Source: Brevibacillus reuszeri
GTDB lineage: Bacteria; Bacillota; Bacilli; Brevibacillales; Brevibacillaceae
Length of the DNA stretch: 64,000 nucleotides
Reading direction: 5' to 3'
Assembly (NCBI RefSeq): GCF_002897295.1
Contig: NZ_BEXF01000011.1
Span: 124,001-188,000 of the forward strand
Part shown: piece by piece, positions 33,545 to 40,644 of the stretch
How the letters are laid out: each line of letters begins with the position of its first letter
How positions within the stretch are numbered: the stretch's first letter is position 1
Program-made: the position numbers and the translations under genes
The notes under the pieces: model-generated
Seen by the model: only the letters and a program-made list of their open reading frames with translations
What the model was told of the DNA's origin: nothing
The model's database searches: none

Positions 33545-34672
33545 ATGAAAAACATCGTGAAAGCAATCGAAGGATTATTCAAACAAGAGACAGACGTGGC
33601 ACCCAAAAGTGCGTTTATTATGCAGGTAGAACAAATGCTGGATCAGTACGAGCGTTTGTTTGAGGATGGAAGCCCATACGTTCTGAATAACAAGCTGACC
33701 CGTGCGCAGGTTGGACAGTTTGAAGCGATGGCAAACATTTCTCTGCCTGCAGATTATAAAGAATTCCTGCTGCATATTGGTGATGGCGCTGTACGTGACA
33801 GGCAATTCCCTCTCTCCCTCTCGCACGCCAGGGATTGCTTGGAAACTAGTATACGGAATTCTGCAGGCTTTGAATATATGAGCCTTCCTTTTTCCGTAGA
33901 GAGCTGCAACCGTTATTACGGAGAAGAGTTTGACGAGATTGATGATGACATTTCCGACGAAGAGCTGGACAAAATCCGGTTCGAGGCATCACAAGGAATC
34001 CTGACCGTTCATGATGATGGCTGCGGCTACTATATCGTTCTCGTTGTCGCAGGCGACTTAAAAGGAAAGCTCTATTACATCGACACATGCCATGGACAGG
34101 GAGCCCATCTGGTTAGCAATTCCTTTAGCGAGTATTACCTCAAATGGCTGAATCGAAAAATAACCGAACGTCTCGCTTTTTTAGAACAGCATGACAAATT
34201 TGAATGTGTTATCACCCATGTAAAGCTCGGGGGAAATGTCAGAGACCTGCATGTCCGCAAGAAGCAAAACGATTTTTCCTTTCAGTTTGAATTCTTTTGT
34301 CCAGGTGATTTCGTGCGTGAGGGTGGCCATACGGAGTATACAAAGGTGGATGATCAGCTCGTCGTCTCCCTATCTATGGAGCATAAATCGTACAGTCCGT
34401 TGGTGCTGGAAAAGCTGGAAGAAAGCTTTGAGCTGGATGGGGCGCAGTCCCTTACGCTCATGGGGGATCGCTCTGTACATACGGTTATCGGACATGTGAA
34501 TCGTTTGTTTGAGCATTCGACAGGCGAGAATTGTTTCCCGATTTATGTGGAGGGTCTTGAGCAGGAAATCTTGATCAAAGCGCCAAATGATCTTACGGTT
34601 TCTGTTGGGGATGTGTACAAGGTGACGGGACAATTGAATGGCGAGGTTTACAGGATTATGCGGTACAGCTGA
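33545..34672 (+). CDS. SMI1/KNR4 (SUKH) domain protein with an uncharacterised C-terminal domain
   Basis: A 375-residue acidic soluble protein. ATG 33545 has AGAGGTG 8 nt upstream. Residues about 45-200 match the SUKH/SMI1-KNR4 fold: LPADYKEFLLHIGDGAVRD, a Tyr/Asp-rich middle, GCGYYIVLVVAGDLKGKLYYID and a SFSEYYLKWL end. SUKH proteins often serve as immunity proteins to polymorphic toxins, but stand-alone versions occur. The last about 160 residues have no family I recognise. No toxin gene is adjacent, so an immunity role is unproven. Confidence 0.82.
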   Translation: MKNIVKAIEGLFKQETDVAPKSAFIMQVEQMLDQYERLFEDGSPYVLNNKLTRAQVGQFEAMANISLPADYKEFLLHIGDGAVRDRQFPLSLSHARDCLETSIRNSAGFEYMSLPFSVESCNRYYGEEFDEIDDDISDEELDKIRFEASQGILTVHDDGCGYYIVLVVAGDLKGKLYYIDTCHGQGAHLVSNSFSEYYLKWLNRKITERLAFLEQHDKFECVITHVKLGGNVRDLHVRKKQNDFSFQFEFFCPGDFVREGGHTEYTKVDDQLVVSLSMEHKSYSPLVLEKLEESFELDGAQSLTLMGDRSVHTVIGHVNRLFEHSTGENCFPIYVEGLEQEILIKAPNDLTVSVGDVYKVTGQLNGEVYRIMRYS

Positions 34673-34680
34673 CAAAGGTT

Positions 34681-34715
34681 GCTCTTCTCTTACAAACAGA
34701 AGAGCATCTTTTTTT
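34681..34715 (+). terminator. Intrinsic terminator of the SUKH gene
   Basis: GCTCTTCT pairs with AGAAGAGC around a 9-nt loop, followed by an ATC and seven Ts; 8 bp after the stop codon. Confidence 0.88.
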
Positions 34716-34824
34716 ATCATTTTTGTAAAAAGTTTGAGAGGGGTAACCCTCCTCCATCGTCTATAGTAGTGAACGAACAAAAAGGAACGGCTGCGCAGCA
34801 CCCTTTTTGCAAGGAGGTAACAGC

Positions 34825-35382
34825 ATGCAAGACGATCGGGAGATCATTGCGAAGGTTCTTCAAGGAAATAAAGAGGCTTATGCTCTGATCGTCAACAAAT
34901 ACAAAGGCAAAATCGCTTCGATTCTTCAAAAAAGCTTACAGCATTCTCATGACGTGGAGGACATCGTGCAGGAAGTGTTTATTAAAGCATACTACTGCCT
35001 GCCAGACTATAATCCAAACCACTCCTTTCCTGCCTGGCTGTATCGGATTGCTATTAATCGCGGGATTGATGAGTGGCGCAAGCGAAAACGAGCTCCTTTT
35101 GTGACAGAGATGGACGTAGAGCTAAAGGACGATTGTCCTGCTCCAGAGGATGCCTATCTGGTGAAGGAACAGCGTAATGGTCTCAGGCAGCAGATGATGG
35201 TTCTCGATAAGGAGCATCGAACTGTTCTGGCTCTTCATTATCTTCAGCAGCTGAGCTACAGGGAGATCAGCAACAAGCTGTCTTTGTCTGTAGATACTGT
35301 CCGAATGCGTCTGTCTCACGCCAGAAAAAAGCTACGCGAGCAGCTTGTCAAAACGGAGAAAAAAGGAGGGCATCCGCTTTGA
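34825..35382 (+). CDS. ECF RNA polymerase sigma factor
   Basis: A 185-residue sigma-70 group 4 protein. ATG 34825 has AAGGAGG 7 nt upstream. Region 2 is HDVEDIVQEVFIKAYY with FPAWLYRIAINRGIDEWRKRKR; region 4 is LALHYLQQLSYREISNKLSLSVDTVRMRLSHARKKL. It overlaps the anti-sigma gene by 4 nt, so the pair is translationally coupled. Upstream is a CGTCTATA segment (about 34757-34764) resembling an ECF -10, but I could not assign a matching -35, so autoregulation is only likely by analogy. Confidence 0.93.
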   Translation: MQDDREIIAKVLQGNKEAYALIVNKYKGKIASILQKSLQHSHDVEDIVQEVFIKAYYCLPDYNPNHSFPAWLYRIAINRGIDEWRKRKRAPFVTEMDVELKDDCPAPEDAYLVKEQRNGLRQQMMVLDKEHRTVLALHYLQQLSYREISNKLSLSVDTVRMRLSHARKKLREQLVKTEKKGGHPL

Positions 35383-37148
35383 AGTGCCTTACGCAAGATC
35401 AACTGATCGCTTACACAGAAGATCGTTTATCAGCAGTGAACACACAGAAGTTAGAAAGTCACCTCGACCACTGTACCTTTTGCCAAAAGCAGCTGGAGCA
35501 ATGGGTTGATTATATGCAAGAAACAGCTGATGCCTATTGGGAAAACCCCCTCTCAGAGGATCTGGACCGTAAAATTATTGGCACACTCTCCCCATATCCA
35601 GTGAGAGTTTTGAATCGTGTCACGACTATACCAAACACATCCTTGTGGAAGAAAAGGAGTATCACTATCATGAAAAGAATGACATTTGCAGCCGCCGCCT
35701 TAACAATCGTAGTTTCGTCGGGAATGCTCATTTCTCCGACCTTTGCCAGCTATGTAAATGCCGCTTTCACAAGCGAACCAATCGATAAGAAAGCTGATCC
35801 CGCAGCATCTGTGAACAATCCTATTTTGCAAAAGCATATAGACCCCGGTATTAAGCAAGCTGCCCAGAATGGATTTGCCAAAAAAGTTCTAGCAAGCGCA
35901 ACTGATCAGGGAGTCACTTTCACAATCAAAGAAGTAATGGCTGACCCTCTGCGAATCAGCATGGTTGCTTCCCTGACCGATCAAAACGGAAAACCACTCG
36001 ATATTTTTTGGCAGAACATGTTTGATAGCTCAGATCAGGACCCGATTTTTACGATCCGGGACAAACAAGGCAACATTCTCCAGCCTGCTCGTCCTATTGA
36101 CTCTGGAAAGGAAGAAACGGCCCATAATCCTAATGAAGACTGGGACAGTATAAGAAACACAGACGGCTTCCTGTTCTTGAATCGCGAGCTCCGCAGCTAT
36201 TTTGATGATCTAACCAAGATTCCAGACGAGCTGGTTGTGGAATTCGATGTCAAAAAAATGGGGGACACAAAAGGAAGCTGGAAGGTGTCCGTACCTGTCG
36301 ACATGAAAAAGGCAAAGACCGCGACGAAAACCTATGACATCAACAAATCCTATACCACTCCGCAAGGGCTCAAGCTGGATGTCAAGCAAGTAACGTTTGC
36401 ACCTAGCGCAGTGGAAATGATCATTGATCGAAGCAATACGGAAGGCAATGCGAAAAAAGACTACAGCTACGAGCTTATAAACGATAAAGGTGCGATTCTT
36501 GGGGCATGGGATTCCAAAAATATGCTAGGAAGAGCCAGCAAACAAAACAATGTGATCAATCGCTTGAAGTGGCGCAATACATTGCAGATGGAAAACGGGG
36601 CCAGAGACTATCATTACTTCCAGCCTATCGACCAGAGTAACACGATTACTTTTAAGCTTGGCTCGGTTTATACAGAAGAAGCTGCTGCTTTTCGCGCAGT
36701 GCTAGACCTTGCCCGATTGGAGAAAGAAGCCATTACAGAAGAAGACCAGGGAGACCTGTTTACCTTCAAAAAATTCGTAAAGGACCCGAACAGAGTAGTC
36801 GATGTCCCAGGCTTTGATGATGGTGTCTACAGCTTCAAACCCGATGGAACTCCGATTAAGCTGGAAGGATATCAGCTTGCCTTTAAAGGAGAGCTTGGTG
36901 AAAACACAGCTCCTATGGCCATGGTTTCCTACTACTGGTCTGTCACCGACGAAAAAGGGAAGAAATACGACGATATTCAATACTTTATTGATCGGACCGA
37001 TTATCAAAATGGACGGGCCACGTTCGAAGGATCGTTATTCGTCCAAAATATCGAACCACTTCCAAAGCAATTGATCATCACCGCTTCGAAAAGAATGGTT
37101 GAGCACCGCAATATAGACTGGGAGGTTCCGATTCTCCGGGGAAAATAA
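35379..37148 (+). CDS. Membrane anti-sigma factor with zinc-finger and DUF4179-like extracellular region
   Basis: A 589-residue protein starting at TTG 35379 (AAAAGGAGG upstream) inside the sigma gene's stop. The N-terminus holds the anti-sigma zinc motif His28-x3-Cys32-x2-Cys35 (ESHLDHCTFC). One TM helix (about 103-126, ends near SPTFASYV) leads to a large extracellular domain of the DUF4179 type with a further beta-rich C-terminal part. It would bind the sigma factor in the cytoplasm and release it upon an envelope signal sensed outside. The size of the sensor part, over 450 residues, is large for the family's partners. Confidence 0.88.
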   Translation: MKCLTQDQLIAYTEDRLSAVNTQKLESHLDHCTFCQKQLEQWVDYMQETADAYWENPLSEDLDRKIIGTLSPYPVRVLNRVTTIPNTSLWKKRSITIMKRMTFAAAALTIVVSSGMLISPTFASYVNAAFTSEPIDKKADPAASVNNPILQKHIDPGIKQAAQNGFAKKVLASATDQGVTFTIKEVMADPLRISMVASLTDQNGKPLDIFWQNMFDSSDQDPIFTIRDKQGNILQPARPIDSGKEETAHNPNEDWDSIRNTDGFLFLNRELRSYFDDLTKIPDELVVEFDVKKMGDTKGSWKVSVPVDMKKAKTATKTYDINKSYTTPQGLKLDVKQVTFAPSAVEMIIDRSNTEGNAKKDYSYELINDKGAILGAWDSKNMLGRASKQNNVINRLKWRNTLQMENGARDYHYFQPIDQSNTITFKLGSVYTEEAAAFRAVLDLARLEKEAITEEDQGDLFTFKKFVKDPNRVVDVPGFDDGVYSFKPDGTPIKLEGYQLAFKGELGENTAPMAMVSYYWSVTDEKGKKYDDIQYFIDRTDYQNGRATFEGSLFVQNIEPLPKQLIITASKRMVEHRNIDWEVPILRGK

Positions 37149-37198
37149 GAAGAGATAGATTGAGTTGTGTCACGATTTGTAGGTAGTTGGCAGTTGGC

Positions 37199-37237
37199 GG
37201 TTGGCGGTACGAGTAGCAAGCCCTCGCACCGCCAGCC
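37199..37237. other. GC-rich stem-loop between anti-sigma and GNAT genes
   Basis: GGTTGGCGGT pairs with ACCGCCAGCC (one wobble) across a 19-nt loop. It is preceded by a short tandem GTTGGC(A/G)G repeat (37186-37208). No T run follows on either strand, so it may be a barrier between the convergent genes rather than a classic terminator. Confidence 0.4.
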
Positions 37238-37275
37238 TGCTCCCTGCGTAATCATAAGCGCGATTGTGATACAAA

Positions 37276-37830
37276 TTAGCTGCGCACTTTGCTCAAGCAG
37301 GATATAAACTCCTCCTGAAGAATGCCCATATGCACGAGGTCATGCCATTTTCCCGCCCGAAACAAAAACTGTCGTGAGGTACCCTCATGCTGAAATCCGA
37401 TTCTTTCATACAGCTTAATCGCTTTTTCATTAAAGGAAAATACACGAAGTGAGACACGGTGCAAATTCATTTCCAGGAAAGCGTAATCGAGCAATAGTTT
37501 TAATGCTTCGCTTCCATACCCCTTGCCCCAGTAGTCCTTTGCCCCGATATCAATAATGCACTCGGCATTGCGGTTTTTAGAATCGATCTGGGTGAGTGCA
37601 GTAACGCCAATAGGGGTCTGTGTTTGTATGTCTACGATGATGTAGCTCTTCGATGAGCTTGAACCTAAAATCACCTGACTGACAAATTCCTGCGTACTCT
37701 CCCATGTATGGTTATCGATGAATGGACTGGTCGTCTGCATGACCTCTACATCATTTCGCCATGCGTGATAGACGTCTGCATCCTCTGCTGTCATTTTTCT
37801 AAGAGCGACTCTCGCCGATCGAAAAAGCAT
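37276..37830 (-). CDS. GNAT acetyltransferase, RimJ/RimL-like
   Basis: A 184-residue protein with the RimL-type acetyltransferase pattern: WRNDVEVMQ early, KDYWGKGYGSEALKLLLDYAF for acetyl-CoA binding, and NEKAIKLYERIGFQHEG. Such enzymes acetylate N-termini or small amines. ATG 37830 has AGGAGG 7 nt upstream. It lies 30 bp after a TetR-family gene on the same strand and may be regulated with it. Confidence 0.88.
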   Translation of the reverse strand: MLFRSARVALRKMTAEDADVYHAWRNDVEVMQTTSPFIDNHTWESTQEFVSQVILGSSSSKSYIIVDIQTQTPIGVTALTQIDSKNRNAECIIDIGAKDYWGKGYGSEALKLLLDYAFLEMNLHRVSLRVFSFNEKAIKLYERIGFQHEGTSRQFLFRAGKWHDLVHMGILQEEFISCLSKVRS

Positions 37831-37860
37831 ACTAGCTCCTCCTTTTTGCCATTCTTTTGC

Positions 37861-38484
37861 TTATTTCTCCTGAACGGGCCTAAGCATTTCTCGCAATGAA
37901 AATAAAAGAGCCTCGATCTGCTCAGCTACCCTCGTTTTTTCTGGGCCCAAATGTGCCGTATCCAACATCAAACCATCAATAAAAGAGACCAGATAACGGG
38001 AAATCGTCTCTGCGGGAAGTCTCGGTTGAAGCTCTCCTTTTTTTGTCCCGCTCTGGAAAAGCACCGTCAGAGTATTCACAATCCGGTCGTAACGAGTCGT
38101 ACTATATGTAACGCCCTCTTGCTTTTTTGAATCGCGGATTGACAAAAAGTATTCGGAGTTCGCTTGTGTCAGCGTCTGTTCAATTTGGTCAATTTCTTTT
38201 TGCTGCTTGTGGACCCAATTCGTTATTTGCTGCCAGCTCGTTTCGTCATCGTTTGGGCTGAAAAACAGCACATCCTGCTGATCCTCAAACTGAAGAAGCT
38301 CCATATACAGATGCTCCACATTATCGAAATAGGCATACAACGCGCCTCTTGAGATGCCCGCCTCATCCATAACGTCCTGCATCGTCGTTTTTGTATACCC
38401 TTTTGCTAGAAAGACACGCTTTGCCGCTTGCAGCAGCATTGTTTTCTTTTGATTTTTGTAATCATCGCTTACTTTTGGGGACAC
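37861..38484 (-). CDS. TetR-family transcriptional regulator
   Basis: A 207-residue regulator starting at GTG 38484 (AAGGAGG 9-10 nt upstream). The helix-turn-helix region is AKGYTKTTMQDVMDEAGISRGALYAYF; the C-terminal ligand domain includes PRLPAETISRYLVSFIDGL. Its promoter spacer is exactly filled by an inverted repeat, so strong autorepression is expected. It precedes the RimL-like acetyltransferase gene, the only obvious target nearby. Confidence 0.9.
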   Translation of the reverse strand: MSPKVSDDYKNQKKTMLLQAAKRVFLAKGYTKTTMQDVMDEAGISRGALYAYFDNVEHLYMELLQFEDQQDVLFFSPNDDETSWQQITNWVHKQQKEIDQIEQTLTQANSEYFLSIRDSKKQEGVTYSTTRYDRIVNTLTVLFQSGTKKGELQPRLPAETISRYLVSFIDGLMLDTAHLGPEKTRVAEQIEALLFSLREMLRPVQEK

Positions 38485-38523
38485 GGGGTTTCGATCCTCC
38501 TTCCGCTTTAAATATACATGAAT

Positions 38524-38565
38524 GTCGTTTTAGGTATTATAAACGACACTGTTGTCGTTTTTCAA
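38524..38565 (-). promoter_or_regulatory. TetR promoter with an operator exactly filling the -35/-10 spacer
   Basis: Minus strand: -35 TTGAAA (38565-38560), 18-bp spacer AACGACAACAGTGTCGTT (38559-38542, a perfect 6-6-6 dyad), -10 TATAAT (38541-38536). A third half-site (complement of GTCGTTT, 38524-38530) follows, making a second dyad with the middle one. Confidence 0.75.
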
Positions 38566-38595
38566 CTTTTAATAATTGAGGCGTGACAAATGAAC

Positions 38596-38632
38596 AAAAA
38601 AAGATGACTCCTGAGGAATTCAGAAGTCATCT
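38596..38632 (-). terminator. Intrinsic terminator downstream of the truncated surface-protein gene
   Basis: Minus-strand AGATGACTTCTGA pairs with the TCAGGAGTCATCT strand around a short loop, followed by seven Ts. It marks the old 3' end of the broken gene at 38682. Confidence 0.85.
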
Positions 38633-38681
38633 CATAACTGCTTAGGTTTCCAAAAAACTTTTTAAAATTATATTTCATCTA

Positions 38682-39296
38682 CTACTCAACATCTAACTCT
38701 ACAGAAGCCAACGGATCAAGATTTTCGAACTCGGTAATGGAATATTTTGAATTTTTGTTTAATCTGACCGGGCTGTACAAATTAACGACTAAATTATAAT
38801 CCGAACCATCAATTCCAGCCTTCAATGTACTATTTACTTTAATTGTAGCTTGGTCTCCATCTTCAAAATTCACCCCATAAATCTCAGAGTGGATACCATA
38901 GAACAATACAGATCCTGCCAAGTTAGGCTTTGCGCTCTTCAAGCTTTCATCACCGTCAAAAAACTTTGTACCAGGATTAGATACATCTACCCCTGCATCT
39001 GCTTGACTACGAAGGCTTGCACTTCCTCCAATAAAGTCATGGACGTTTCCGCTACCTACTGTTTGAAGGCTAAACGCTTCAAATACTTCCGCAAATTTTG
39101 CTGGTTGACCATCCTTCGTTAAAACAAGCGTATAGAAAGCTCCATCTGTTGTATAAGTGAAGCTACTTTGCGGCCAATCCTTCTTCACATAATCAACGTT
39201 TTCTTGGCCTTGCGATCCAATGTTTCCTGTTATGGATACATTAAAGCCATCACTAACTTTACTTAGATTTGCACTTGCATCGCTATTCTCACCTAA
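38682..39296 (-). pseudogene. 5'-truncated gene for a probable exported beta-rich protein
   Basis: The reading frame is open from 39296 to TAG at 38682 (about 204 codons) but has no ATG, and the only candidate start is a GTG at 39188 without a ribosome site. The protein is rich in Ser, Gly, Asp and Thr, with segments such as GSGNVHDFIGG, NPGTKFFDGDES and EFENLDPLASVELDVE, suggesting a surface or extracellular domain. I do not recognise a family. Its 5' side ends at a group II intron domain VI-like hairpin, so the upstream exon has been lost. A good terminator still follows. Confidence 0.65.
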
Positions 39297-39361
39297 CTAA
39301 CAACATTGCTAGTTTTCGGTCGAGCCTACACCGTACAGGCACCTTTCAGCGCATACGGCGT
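39286..39361 (-). mobile_element. Group II intron 3' remnant (domains V and VI)
   Basis: On the minus strand, 39361-39328 reads as a 34-nt domain V: ACGCCGUAU, a 5-bp stem closed by a GAAA tetraloop, a 2-nt bulge, then GUACGGUGU. The CGC catalytic triad and GUACGG strand are conserved positions. A domain VI-like hairpin follows (39324-39288; CTC-G-ACC with GGTGAG, inner ACTAGCAA with TTGTTAGT) with an unpaired A near the expected branch position. The rest of the intron, including any reverse transcriptase, is absent. The 3' splice site is probably near 39286. Confidence 0.75.
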
Positions 39362-39566
39362 TCCACCAGAAGTAAGAGCTTTACTAAAATTTACAATGGG
39401 CACCATTAATTTACCATAATATTATGAGATTGTAAATGAAATAATAGTCTTATTTACCTATTCATTTATTGAAAATCCAAAACAAAACGATTCAATATAA
39501 CTAATTAAAGAAATTGTTTTTAGGTACATTTGATTATCCCAATAGAAACTTACATCTTTAATAAAA
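39362..39566. other. AT-rich gene-free stretch upstream of the intron remnant
   Basis: About 200 bp of AT-rich sequence between the domain V remnant and the exoA terminator. A 26-codon frame from an ATG near 39406 (minus) runs into domain V but has no ribosome binding site. I see no gene; it may be decayed intron sequence. Confidence 0.5.
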
Positions 39567-39596
39567 TAAAAAAAGCCCCGGAATTACTTCCGAAGC
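39567..39596 (-). terminator. Intrinsic terminator overlapping the exoA stop codon
   Basis: Minus-strand GCTTCGGAA pairs with TTCCGGGGC (two wobbles) around a GTAA tetraloop, then seven Ts. The stem includes the last codons of exoA. Confidence 0.85.
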
Positions 39597-40348
39597 TCGC
39601 CAACCTCCAGCACAACCGGACAATGATCACTCCCCATCACCTGCGCGTCAATCCCCGCACTCACCAGCGATGGAGCAAGTCTTTCTGAGGCAAGAAAATA
39701 ATCAATACGCCACCCGACATTCCGCTCTCTCACTTTGGGCATAAAAGACCACCATGTATACGCATCCGCCTGATCTGGATAAAAGTGCCGATACGTATCC
39801 ACAAACCCCGCTGCCAATAAGCGCGTCATTTTTTCACGCTCTTCTGGAGTAAAACCGGAGTTGTTGCGGTTGGACTTGGCGTTTTTGAGATCAATCTCTT
39901 GATGCGCGACATTCATATCTCCGCAGACAATTACTGGCTTCTGGGCATCCAGCTCCATCAGATACTTGCGAAACCGATCTTCCCATTCGAGGCGATAATC
40001 AAGTCGCGATAGATCACGCTTTGCATTTGGTGTGTACACCGTTACGAAATAAAAATCTTCAAACTCCAGTGTAATGACTCGTCCTTCAGGTTCATGGTCT
40101 TCTTCTAGCCCATAGCGTACAGATAGTGGTTTCATCTTGGTAAAAATAGCCGTTCCCGAATACCCCTTTTTCTCTGCGTAATTCCAATATTGATGGTACT
40201 CATCGCCGATCTCTACTTCAATCTGCCCTTCCTGCAGCTTAGTTTCTTGCATACAAAAAATATCTGCGTTTGCTTCCCGAAAATAATCGTAAAAGCCTTT
40301 ATTCACACAAGCACGGAGTCCGTTTACATTCCATGAAATCATTTTCAT
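39584..40348 (-). CDS. exoA: Exodeoxyribonuclease III / AP endonuclease
   Basis: A 254-residue protein close to the length of B. subtilis ExoA. Start MKMISWNVNGLRA at ATG 40348 with GAGGAG 10 nt upstream. Family motifs are in order: SWNVNGLRA, MQETKLQ (metal Glu), GYSGTAIFTK, VTVYTPNA, CGDMNVAH, NVGWRIDYFLAS and the catalytic GSDHCPVVLEV. It removes abasic and 3'-blocked ends in base-excision repair. Monocistronic, with its own terminator. Confidence 0.93.
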   Translation of the reverse strand: MKMISWNVNGLRACVNKGFYDYFREANADIFCMQETKLQEGQIEVEIGDEYHQYWNYAEKKGYSGTAIFTKMKPLSVRYGLEEDHEPEGRVITLEFEDFYFVTVYTPNAKRDLSRLDYRLEWEDRFRKYLMELDAQKPVIVCGDMNVAHQEIDLKNAKSNRNNSGFTPEEREKMTRLLAAGFVDTYRHFYPDQADAYTWWSFMPKVRERNVGWRIDYFLASERLAPSLVSAGIDAQVMGSDHCPVVLEVGELRK

Positions 40349-40446
40349 TATCGCAAGTCTCCTCATCACCATTCGTTCCTACGTAAAATCATATCATATT
40401 TAGGGATGAGCCACGCCTTCCAACACCCTCTATCGCACATTCCCTA

Positions 40447-40475
40447 CTGAAAGCCGCCAGAAAACATGGTATACT
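40447..40475 (+). promoter_or_regulatory. Sigma-A promoter of the macrolide kinase leader
   Basis: -35 CTGAAA (40447-40452), 17-bp spacer, -10 TATACT (40470-40475). Transcription would start near 40482, giving about 160 nt of leader before the mph gene. Confidence 0.7.
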
Positions 40476-40507
40476 GACGTTGTTTCTGAAAATGAGGAGG
40501 TAACACA

Positions 40508-40537
40508 ATGGGCATCGCATCCATGAGACTTCGTTAA
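40508..40537 (+). CDS. Nine-residue leader peptide MGIASMRLR with a macrolide-arrest motif
   Basis: ATG 40508 has GAGGAGG 7 nt upstream and the ORF ends at TAA 40535-40537. The peptide MGIASMRLR ends in MRLR, an Arg-x-Arg (+x+) motif. Known macrolide-dependent arrest peptides share it: the ErmD leader contains MRLR and the mefA leader is MTASMRLR. It lies between a promoter and a terminator-like hairpin upstream of a macrolide phosphotransferase gene, so it is very probably a drug-sensing regulatory peptide. Function is inferred by analogy. Confidence 0.85.
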   Translation: MGIASMRLR

Positions 40538-40548
40538 GATCGACAATA

Positions 40549-40608
40549 CCCCATCTCGACTCAACCATTTTGAAATACGCAAATGGTATGGGTTTATTTG
40601 TGTTTGTC
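40549..40608 (+). terminator. Putative attenuator hairpin in the mph leader
   Basis: Inner stem ACCATTT/AAATGGT (40564-40570, 40581-40587) is extended by CCCAT/ATGGG (40550-40554, 40588-40592) and followed by a U-rich tail TTTATTTGTGTTTG. It begins 12 nt after the leader stop codon. The leader's own ATGGG (40508-40512) could alternatively pair with CCCAT. Confidence 0.65.
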
Positions 40609-40644
40609 TGATCATTAACTATTCATGAATGAGGTGTATTTGTT

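Noticed and set aside
34725..34770. ECF-type autoregulatory promoter upstream of the sigma gene
   Set aside because: A CGTCTATA -10-like word is present, but no -35 at 15-17 bp spacing could be identified with confidence.
37181..37208. Tandem GTTGGC(A/G)G repeat
   Set aside because: Only three short units; not a CRISPR or a substantial satellite, noted only as flanking the stem-loop.
39327..39408. 26-codon peptide frame running through the intron domain V
   Set aside because: No ribosome binding site; the sequence is better explained as conserved RNA structure of domain V.
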